From contig CAMZCW010000106.1 in NCBI GenBank assembly GCA_947305045.1, positions 1 through 7,796 on the forward strand: 7,796 bases of DNA, in the 5' to 3' direction. Below are positions 1-5,103 of the stretch, piece by piece; within the stretch, counting starts at the first letter, position 1, and each line of letters opens with the position of its first letter. The DNA is from an uncultured Bacteroidales bacterium (GTDB taxonomy: Bacteria; Bacteroidota; Bacteroidia; Bacteroidales; UBA932). A program made the position numbers and the translations under genes. A model generated the notes under the pieces. It searched no databases, was not told where the DNA came from, and saw only the letters and a program-made list of their open reading frames with translations.

Positions 1-14
1 CCGGTCAGTAGGGC

Positions 15-100
15 GAAATCGGACCTGCACCATCCATGCTACCGACCTGCGCCATTGGGCTTACCGACCTGCACCATCCATCCTACCGACCTGCACCACA
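15..100. repeat. 22-bp degenerate tandem repeat, cluster 1 (four units)
   Basis: Four head-to-tail units with a 22-bp period start at 19, 41, 63 and 85 (the last is cut short at about 100). The shared plus-strand core is ACCGACCTGCACCATCC. Compared with the unit at 63, the unit at 19 matches at 19 of 22 positions, the unit at 41 at 16 of 22, and the unit at 85 over its first 14 bases. The unit at 19 differs at its left end, where GAAATCGG (15-22) replaces the usual TACCGA. The period is not a multiple of three, so this is unlikely to be a protein repeat. I do not recognise a named family; it is intergenic and reaches close to the window edge. Confidence 0.8.
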
Positions 101-161
101 GACTTCCCGTATCGGTCCCAAACGCCGCAAGGGGAAGGGTGACACCTTCGTTCAGCTGTCG
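101..161. other. Non-repetitive spacer between the two repeat clusters
   Basis: This roughly 60-bp stretch separates the repeat clusters and has no plausible gene. It holds weak inverted repeats: CTTCCC (103-108) with GGGAAG (132-137), and a short AAGGGT/ACACCTT-type stem around 137-150. Neither is followed by a T-run on either strand, so neither is a convincing terminator. The end of the stretch, TCAG at 152-155 followed six bases later by GAAATCGG, recurs at 5-22. The right end of the spacer is therefore part of the repeated element rather than unique sequence. Confidence 0.5.
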
Positions 162-207
162 GAAATCGGGCCTGCACCATTCATCCTACCGACCTTCGCC
201 ACTCCTT
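162..207. repeat. 22-bp degenerate tandem repeat, cluster 2 (two units)
   Basis: Two further units begin at 166 and 188. The first matches the unit at 63 at 18 of 22 positions; the second is more diverged and fades out around 203. The first unit is preceded by GAAATCGG (162-169), exactly as in cluster 1, and 162-187 matches 15-40 with three mismatches. This cluster begins about 10 bp beyond the stop codon of the NigD-like gene, so it lies in that gene's 3' region and could be part of its transcript. Confidence 0.7.
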
Positions 208-216
208 CGTGATACC

Positions 217-891
217 CTACAGCACGATGCTGCCGCGGTGGAGCGGGGAGGTGGTTTGCTCCACGGTGTAGGTGCCGTCCTGCGCTTTCTTGAGCTGGTA
301 CAGACACAGGTTCAGCTTGGTGGGGGTGCCTTTTTTCAGAAGGTTCCACAGGGGAATGCTCAACACTTCGGACTGCCTTTCCAGTTTCTTCTCGTCCATG
401 CAGGCGGGGTTTTCATCGTTGCCCTCATGCAGCACGTAGAAGGTGAATTCGTCCTGCGCCGCGTTGGCCTCATAGTAACAGGAGAGCACGTGGGCGGCGT
501 TGCTGGAGGGGTTTGCGAAATACACCAACGCCAGGTTGATGTACCCGCCGCTGATGCTTTGGTCCATCACTTCCACGGGGTCGTCTGGCTCGTTTTCGTC
601 TTCCGTATAGGGAAGGGCCTCCTCTATGTCCACGTGCAACACGTTTTTCAGCCGGATTTCCAGGTTGCGGTTCAGGATGTCGCACTTAATGAAGAAGCGC
701 TCTCCTTCCTTTTTCCAGGCTTCGGTGCCGCTCTGATTGTCCACGACGGAGAACCGATAGGCGTTGTCGGTAACCAGCTTGCCTTCATAGAAGGTGGCAA
801 AGTCGGTGTAGTTTTCCATATAGAAGGTGTTTTCCTTCAGGCAGGAAGTGGCCATGAGGCAGCACAGCAGGGGGAGAAGAATCTTTTTCAT
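217..891 (-). CDS. NigD-like outer-envelope lipoprotein
   Basis: A 224-residue predicted lipoprotein. The N-terminus has two lysines, a hydrophobic stretch and a lipobox-like ATSC placing the acylated cysteine at residue 17. The body follows the layout I know from NigD-like proteins of Bacteroidales: a first beta-rich half with an FFIKCDIL strand (about 66-73) and an IRLKNVLHV segment (79-87), then DDPVEVMD (103-110), GGYINLALVYF (115-125), an AHVLSCYYE strand (133-141) and FYVLHEGNDEN (151-161), ending in a beta-sandwich-like half. The original NigD was linked to a Prevotella bacteriocin locus, but most relatives have no known function, and none is claimed here. The ATG overlaps the stop of the upstream Fur-family gene by four bases (ATGA), so translation is probably coupled. 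No terminator is visible after the TAG; the next sequence is the 22-bp repeat block. The family assignment comes from remembered motif layout, not a search. Confidence 0.75.
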   Translation of the reverse strand: MKKILLPLLCCLMATSCLKENTFYMENYTDFATFYEGKLVTDNAYRFSVVDNQSGTEAWKKEGERFFIKCDILNRNLEIRLKNVLHVDIEEALPYTEDENEPDDPVEVMDQSISGGYINLALVYFANPSSNAAHVLSCYYEANAAQDEFTFYVLHEGNDENPACMDEKKLERQSEVLSIPLWNLLKKGTPTKLNLCLYQLKKAQDGTYTVEQTTSPLHRGSIVL

Positions 892-1316
892 GCGTTCTTG
901 TTTTTTCGGGTAGGGCGGGCGACAAACTGGATGTCGATATCTTCTACGGTGAAGCCTTTGAAGCGGCGCCGTTTCAGGTGCGCGGATACCAGGCTTTGAA
1001 GCTCGTCGTCCACCAGGTCGCGGAAGGTATGGTTCTCGCGGTCGTACAGGTGGATATGGTGCGTATTGTTGATATCGAAAAACATCTTGTTGGCTGCCGA
1101 CAGCCGCCGTGAATAAATGCGGTAATCGGCCAGTTGGGACAGGATGTTATAAACAGACGCCGTGGTTACGTGCGAGCCGCGTCTGGACAGGGACTCGCGG
1201 ACCATATCGGCCGATGCATGCCCCAGGTCCATCATGGCATCGTGAACGGCCAGCCGCTGCCGGGTAGCCTTGAGTTTGTGTCTGCGGAGGAGGGTCCGGA
1301 ATTCGTCCTGAGTCAT
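888..1316 (-). CDS. Fur-family transcriptional regulator, Irr-like, without cysteines
   Basis: A 142-residue cytoplasmic DNA-binding regulator of the Fur superfamily. The winged-helix half shows KATRQRLAV (16-24), HASADMV (33-39) and the recognition helix VTTASVYNILSQL (50-62), equivalent to the family's aTVYRtL motif. The C-terminal half has MFFDINNTHHIHLYD (78-92), matching the FDTN...HHHHFY region of Irr-type proteins, with His86, His87 and His89 as likely metal or haem ligands. There is no cysteine anywhere, so the structural CxxC zinc sites of classical Fur, PerR and Zur are absent. The signal could be iron, manganese, haem or peroxide; the sequence does not decide. It starts 3 bp after the recN stop (TAG GTT ATG) and its TGA overlaps the start of the NigD-like gene. 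No Fur-box-like operator could be identified with confidence. Confidence 0.88.
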   Translation of the reverse strand: MTQDEFRTLLRRHKLKATRQRLAVHDAMMDLGHASADMVRESLSRRGSHVTTASVYNILSQLADYRIYSRRLSAANKMFFDINNTHHIHLYDRENHTFRDLVDDELQSLVSAHLKRRRFKGFTVEDIDIQFVARPTRKNKNA

Positions 1317-1319
1317 AAC

Positions 1320-2960
1320 CTATTGGTTTAAAAGGGCTTTTGCATTGGCGATAGCCGCCGGGGTGATATGGGCTCCGGACAGCATGCGTGCCAGTTCCTG
1401 CACCCGGCCGTCGGCATCCAGGGCACGCATGGAAGTGACATCGGCCGTCTTGGAAACCAGGTAGTGGGCATTGCCTTTGGCCGCCACCTGCGGGAGGTGT
1501 GTAATGGCGAAAACTTGCATGTTGCGGCCCATGGCACACACCAGCGAACCCATTTTGTCCGCCGTACTGCCGGAAACGCCGGTGTCAATCTCATCAAAGA
1601 TGAGGGTTGGCATTTGGGTAAACCGGGCCATGACGGCCTTCAGGCTGAGCATGATGCGCGACAGTTCACCGCCGGAGGCTGTTTTGGCCACATCTGAGGG
1701 AGCGTGGCCGGTAGATGAGAAGACAAAACGGATACCGTCACTGCCGTTGGCCCCGGGGAGGCTTTCTTCCAGGCGCACCTGAAAGACGGCATGGTCCAGC
1801 TCCAGACCATGGAGCTGCTCCTGGATGGCGCTGCTGAATCCCTCTGCCGCGGCCTCCCGTTTGGCGTGCAGGGACTTGCAGAGGTCCGTGTGCTGTTTCT
1901 TCAGCCGCTCCACCTCCTTGCGGGCGTCGTGAACATCGGCCTCCAGCCCTGTGGCGTCCTGCACCAGCGATTGCAGGCTGTCGCGTTGGGCAATGAGCCC
2001 GGTCACGCTGCTTACGCCGTGCTTTTGCATGAGGTTATACAGGAGGGAAAGGCGTTCTTCCACCTCCTGAAGGCGGCGCGGAGAGGCCTCGGTTGCGGCA
2101 TTCACGGATGCAATCTCCCCGGCAATGTCGTCCAGTTCCAGCCGGGCCGATGACAGCCGCTCCACCAGCGCTTCCAGCGAGGGAATGTAACGCCCCGCCT
2201 TGCCCAGCCACTTGGCGGCCTCCCGGAGTTGTCCGGCAAGGCTTTCGCCTTCTTCCGGCGAGAGCAGATTCTGTGCGGCACAGAGCGTCTCCTTGATTTC
2301 TTCCGCGTGCGCGAGCTGTTTTTGCTCGGCTTCCAGCGCTTCCAGCTCGCCTTCTGAGAGGTGTGCCTGTTGCAGCCGCTCCCAGCGGGCGTTGTTGAAC
2401 TCCTGCTGGTCCCGCGCCTGCGCCAGGCGCTCTTCCAGGTTGGCAAGCCGGCGTTTTCCCTCCGAGAGGGCATTCCATGCCTGGTTGCACTCCTTCCGCA
2501 GGTCGCAGCATCCGGCCCAAAGGTCCAGCGCCTCCATGCGGAAAGCCTCATCCTGCAACTGCAGCGTTTGGTGCTGGGAGTGGATATCGACCAGACGGGC
2601 CGATAATTCCTGTAGTACGCTTACGCTGACGGGCTCATCATTGGCGAAGGAGCGGGAACGGCCGCTGGCGGCAACCGTGCGCCGCAGCAGCAGGCGGTCT
2701 CCTTCCGAGGGGAGGTCTGCCTTCCGGAGGATTTCCCGGACCGGCTCATCCAGGCTGAACTCCGCCTCTACCACGCAGTGGTCTTGCAAAGGCCCCACCA
2801 TGAGGGCATCTGCCTTCGCGCCCAGCACCAGGGACAGGGCGCCAAGCAGGATGGATTTACCTGCTCCGGTTTCTCCGCTTATTATAACCAAACCCTCCGG
2901 AAACGATGTTTCCAGAGAGCTGATCAGAATAAAATTGGAGACGGAGAGGCTATACAGCAT
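1320..2960 (-). CDS. recN: DNA repair protein RecN (SMC-like ATPase)
   Basis: RecN is a cytoplasmic SMC-like ATPase that gathers and protects DNA ends during double-strand break repair by recombination. At 546 residues it has the usual full length. Visible parts in order: Walker A GETGAGKS (29-36), followed by ILLGALSLVLGAKAD; a long charged, Glu/Leu/Ala-rich coiled-coil middle (roughly 150-390); ABC signature ASGGELSR (428-435); Walker B TLIFDEIDTG (452-461) with Asp456 and Glu457; and H-loop ITHLPQVAAKG with His488. The ATG overlaps the rpoZ stop by one base (TAATG), which fixes the start and suggests translational coupling. It is followed after 3 bp by the Fur-family gene. No SOS-type operator is visible, and with no promoter gap in front, expression probably follows rpoZ. 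Confidence 0.97.
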   Translation of the reverse strand: MLYSLSVSNFILISSLETSFPEGLVIISGETGAGKSILLGALSLVLGAKADALMVGPLQDHCVVEAEFSLDEPVREILRKADLPSEGDRLLLRRTVAASGRSRSFANDEPVSVSVLQELSARLVDIHSQHQTLQLQDEAFRMEALDLWAGCCDLRKECNQAWNALSEGKRRLANLEERLAQARDQQEFNNARWERLQQAHLSEGELEALEAEQKQLAHAEEIKETLCAAQNLLSPEEGESLAGQLREAAKWLGKAGRYIPSLEALVERLSSARLELDDIAGEIASVNAATEASPRRLQEVEERLSLLYNLMQKHGVSSVTGLIAQRDSLQSLVQDATGLEADVHDARKEVERLKKQHTDLCKSLHAKREAAAEGFSSAIQEQLHGLELDHAVFQVRLEESLPGANGSDGIRFVFSSTGHAPSDVAKTASGGELSRIMLSLKAVMARFTQMPTLIFDEIDTGVSGSTADKMGSLVCAMGRNMQVFAITHLPQVAAKGNAHYLVSKTADVTSMRALDADGRVQELARMLSGAHITPAAIANAKALLNQ

Positions 2961-3304
2961 TATTCGTCTTTGCTGATGTCGATGGGGTTCTCGTTCTGGG
3001 CCTTGCGGTAGTAAAGGTCTCCGTTCTCGAATTCGGCGATGGCCACCAGGTCCGGTTTGGGCTGACGCTCGTAGTATTTGGAAATTTCGATTTGCTCTTT
3101 GTTTTCAAAGACTTCTTCCATGGTGTCGCGGTCGTTGCGGAACTCTTCCAGCTTTTTGGTAAGCTCTCTCTTCTCTGCCATGGCAATCTGGTTGGCGCGC
3201 TTGTACAGAATGACTACCGATTCATAGATGTTTCCGGTAGGGGCGGCCAGGTTTTTAATGTCTCGGGTAACCGTGTTTACGGGAATTTTCTTCTTGCTAT
3301 CCAT
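2960..3304 (-). CDS. rpoZ: DNA-directed RNA polymerase omega subunit, Bacteroidota type
   Basis: A 114-residue small subunit that helps fold and hold the beta' subunit in RNA polymerase. It matches the Bacteroidota form rather than the E. coli form: NTVTRDIKNL (10-19), TGNIYESVVILYKRANQI (23-40, the conserved omega core), then a Lys/Glu-rich helix with KKLEEF (50-55), EEVFENKEQIEISKYYE (63-79) and PKPDLVAIAEF (82-92). I start it at the ATG at 3304, which gives the family's usual MD-type N-terminus; a TTG two codons upstream (3310) is open but not needed. The upstream region is AT-rich with no Shine-Dalgarno, normal for Bacteroidota. It follows bamD, as in many relatives, and overlaps recN by one base. 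Omega is often missed or labelled hypothetical in this phylum. Confidence 0.93.
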   Translation of the reverse strand: MDSKKKIPVNTVTRDIKNLAAPTGNIYESVVILYKRANQIAMAEKRELTKKLEEFRNDRDTMEEVFENKEQIEISKYYERQPKPDLVAIAEFENGDLYYRKAQNENPIDISKDE

Positions 3305-3355
3305 TGTCAATTATACGTTATCTATATTAAATACCCGGCGCTATGGCCGGGAGTT
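3305..3355 (-). promoter_or_regulatory. bamD-rpoZ intergenic leader
   Basis: This is the only gap above 12 bp within the gene cluster. Read on the minus strand it has a GC-rich hairpin just after the bamD stop, then about 29 bp of AT-rich sequence up to the rpoZ ATG. A promoter for the rpoZ-recN-regulator-lipoprotein block could sit here, but I find no good match to the Bacteroidota consensus (TTTG near -33 and TAnnTTTG near -7). A TATAAT at 3315-3310 is only 5 bp from the start codon and is probably chance in AT-rich sequence. The A-rich stretch is compatible with the SD-independent initiation usual in this phylum. Confidence 0.4.
3334..3351 (-). terminator. GC hairpin after bamD, possible weak terminator or attenuator
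   Basis: A perfect 6-bp stem, CCCGGC paired with GCCGGG, encloses a 6-base loop starting 4 bp after the bamD stop. On the minus strand it is followed by TATTTAATATAG, which is T/A-rich but not a clean T-run, so termination may be partial. It could also protect the 3' end of an upstream mRNA after processing, lowering or separating rpoZ and recN expression from bamD. Confidence 0.5.
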
Positions 3356-4162
3356 TCAATTATTTTTTTCCAAAATTTTCTGCACGTTCCGGTAAATGCC
3401 GTCCAGTTCTTTCCTGTAGTGCGACTCCGGATATTCGCCAATGAAGTTCAGGTAGTCGTCGGCGAACACCAGGTAGCGCTCCTTCCGTTTTTGCCATACG
3501 CTCAGGCGCGCATAGTGGTAGGATGACATGGCCGTATAATAGAGTACCTGCTCCCGGTAATTGTTGTCTGCGTTGTTCTTGAGCACATTGCGGAGTTTGG
3601 TACGGGCTGCCGGGTAGTCCTCCATGCGGTAATATTGCTTACCGGCCTCAAAGTCTTTCCGGTCCAGACGGTCCTGCAAGTCTGCAAGCATGCGCCGGCA
3701 GGCTTCCATGTGGCCGTCATCTTCCGCGTTTTCGCGCATGTACTCCGCAATGGCCATCATGCAGGTGCGGGTAGGCGTCTGGTCCAGTTCCCAGCGCAGG
3801 GTGGCGCGATACAGGCAGTCCAGGCGATAGAAGCGGGCTTCGGATGCAAACGGACTCTGCGGAAAATCCTGGATAAAGCGGGCAAAGTTGGATTCGGCCG
3901 TAAAAAAGTCTTTGCCACGGTAGTTGGACAGGCCCCAGTAGTATTGGACCGTATCGTCCCGGGCGGTGCCGCTGGTAAGCACAGCCATGGATTCGAACAG
4001 CTGGGCGGCCTTCTGATACTTCTTTTTCTGGAAGAAGTTCATGGCGGCGTCATACTTGGCGTTGACGTCGCTGGAGGAAAGCAGGGCCTCATACTGGGAC
4101 TTGCAGGCAAAGGCGGCCAGCAGCAGAATACCTAGTGCTACGAAAAGACTGAATTTTCTCAT
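3356..4162 (-). CDS. bamD: Outer membrane protein assembly factor BamD
   Basis: BamD is the essential periplasm-facing lipoprotein of the BAM complex, which inserts beta-barrel proteins in the outer membrane together with BamA. The 268-residue protein has a signal peptide (MRKFSLFVALGILLLAAFAC) with the acylated Cys at 20. TPR-like helical repeats follow: NAKYDAAMNFFQKKKYQKAA, YYWGLSNYRGKDFFTAESNF, and a C-terminal pair including AGKQYYRMEDYPAARTKLRN and the GEYPESHYRKELDGI region. FIQDFPQSPFASEARFYRL is a classic BamD/YfiO-type segment. I use the ATG at 4162; an in-frame TTG at 4168 would add only Met-Ile and is unlikely. The gap after the trxB stop is 6 bp, so the two are co-transcribed. 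The link with rpoZ downstream is common in Bacteroidota. Confidence 0.93.
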   Translation of the reverse strand: MRKFSLFVALGILLLAAFACKSQYEALLSSSDVNAKYDAAMNFFQKKKYQKAAQLFESMAVLTSGTARDDTVQYYWGLSNYRGKDFFTAESNFARFIQDFPQSPFASEARFYRLDCLYRATLRWELDQTPTRTCMMAIAEYMRENAEDDGHMEACRRMLADLQDRLDRKDFEAGKQYYRMEDYPAARTKLRNVLKNNADNNYREQVLYYTAMSSYHYARLSVWQKRKERYLVFADDYLNFIGEYPESHYRKELDGIYRNVQKILEKNN

Positions 4163-4168
4163 TATCAA

Positions 4169-5098
4169 TTAATTTACTTGCTCCAACAGGAATTTTTCCG
4201 CGTCGCGGGCGGCCATGCAACCGGATGCGGCTGCAGTGACAGCCTGGCGGTAACGCGGATCCTGAACGTCGCCGGCGGCAAAAACGCCGGGGATGCTGGT
4301 TTCGGAGCTTTTCCCTTCCGTGACAATATAGCCGGCGTCATCCAGCTTGAGCCAGGGGGCGAACAGGGCCGATGCCGGCGTGTGTCCGATGGCAAGGAAG
4401 AAGCCGTCGATGGCGATGTCGAATAAGGTGCCGTCTTTGCGGAGCAGGCGGGCGCCTGTCACGCCGTTTTCGTCGCCCAGGACCTCCTGTGTGTTGCAGT
4501 TCCACAGCACCTCAATGTTGTCTTTGGCAAGCACTTTGGCCTGCATGGCTTTGGAGGCGCGGAATACGTCGCGGCGTACAATCATATATACTTTTTTGGC
4601 CAGGCCGGCCAGGTACATGGCTTCTTCGCAGGCTGTGTCGCCGCCGCCCACTACGGCTACGGTACGTTTGCGGTAGAAGAAACCGTCGCAGGTAGCGCAG
4701 GCGCTTACGCCGGCACCTTTGAATTTCTCTTCCGAAGGCAGCCCCAGGTAGCGGGCCTGAGCGCCCGTGGCGATGATGAGGGTATCGGCCTCAATCTCTT
4801 TTTCCGCATCAATGGTGATGCGGAAAGGACGTTGGCCCAGTTCTACGGCAGTAGCGGTACCCTGACGGATATCGGCCCCGAAAGTGCGGGCCTGGTTGCG
4901 CATGTTATCCATAAGGGTGTTGGCATCTACTCCGTCCGGCCATCCGGGGAAATTCTCCACGATGGTGGTGGTGGTGAGCTGGCCGCCGGGCTGGATGCCT
5001 TCATATACAACGGGGGAGAGGTTGGCGCGGGCGGCATAGATGGCGGCGGTAAAACCGGCAGGGCCACCGCCCAGGATAAGGGTTTTAACGTGTTCCAT
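4169..5098 (-). CDS. trxB: Thioredoxin-disulfide reductase
   Basis: A 309-residue FAD- and NADPH-dependent flavoenzyme that reduces thioredoxin in the cytoplasm, at the usual low-molecular-weight TrxR length. Visible motifs: FAD-binding GGGPAG (10-15) followed by AAIYAARA; ENFPGWP (48-54); the redox-active CATC (Cys134, Cys137) before DGFFYRKR; NADPH-binding VVGGGDTACEEA (149-160) with the 2'-phosphate-binding VRRDVFRAS (174-182), where Val replaces the usual His but the arginines are kept; and the second FAD motif GVFAAGDVQD (271-280) followed by RQAVTAAASGCMAA. All key residues are present, so it should be active. The preference for NADPH over ferredoxin or F420 is inferred from the RR motif. 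It begins 5 bp after the LysM gene and is followed after 6 bp by bamD, so it sits inside an envelope-gene operon. Confidence 0.97.
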   Translation of the reverse strand: MEHVKTLILGGGPAGFTAAIYAARANLSPVVYEGIQPGGQLTTTTIVENFPGWPDGVDANTLMDNMRNQARTFGADIRQGTATAVELGQRPFRITIDAEKEIEADTLIIATGAQARYLGLPSEEKFKGAGVSACATCDGFFYRKRTVAVVGGGDTACEEAMYLAGLAKKVYMIVRRDVFRASKAMQAKVLAKDNIEVLWNCNTQEVLGDENGVTGARLLRKDGTLFDIAIDGFFLAIGHTPASALFAPWLKLDDAGYIVTEGKSSETSIPGVFAAGDVQDPRYRQAVTAAASGCMAARDAEKFLLEQVN

Positions 5099-5103
5099 TC
5101 GTT

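Noticed and set aside
103..150. Inverted repeats as a terminator for the NigD-like gene
   Set aside because: The stems are 5-6 bp; one has a loop of over 20 bases and neither is followed by a T-run on the minus strand.
1..207. CRISPR array
   Set aside because: The 22-bp units are contiguous and degenerate with no unique spacers of regular length, and no cas gene is present.
152..349. Short minus-strand frame covering the second repeat cluster and the end of the lipoprotein gene
   Set aside because: It overlaps the lipoprotein gene in another frame, and its Arg/Pro/His-rich product does not resemble a protein family. Its tail is translated repeat DNA.
55..999. Long plus-strand reading frame (314 codons) running through the repeats and opposite the lipoprotein and regulator genes
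   Set aside because: It is antisense to two well-supported genes, has no recognisable domain, and begins inside the 22-bp repeats. GC-rich DNA commonly leaves such antisense frames open.
3305..3315. TATAAT before rpoZ as a promoter -10 box, and TTG at 3310 as the rpoZ start
   Set aside because: The box is too close to the start codon and does not match Bacteroidota promoter consensus. The ATG at 3304 gives the normal family N-terminus, so the TTG is unnecessary.
4163..4168. TTG at 4168 as the bamD start
   Set aside because: It adds only two residues ahead of an ATG that already begins a typical lipoprotein signal peptide.
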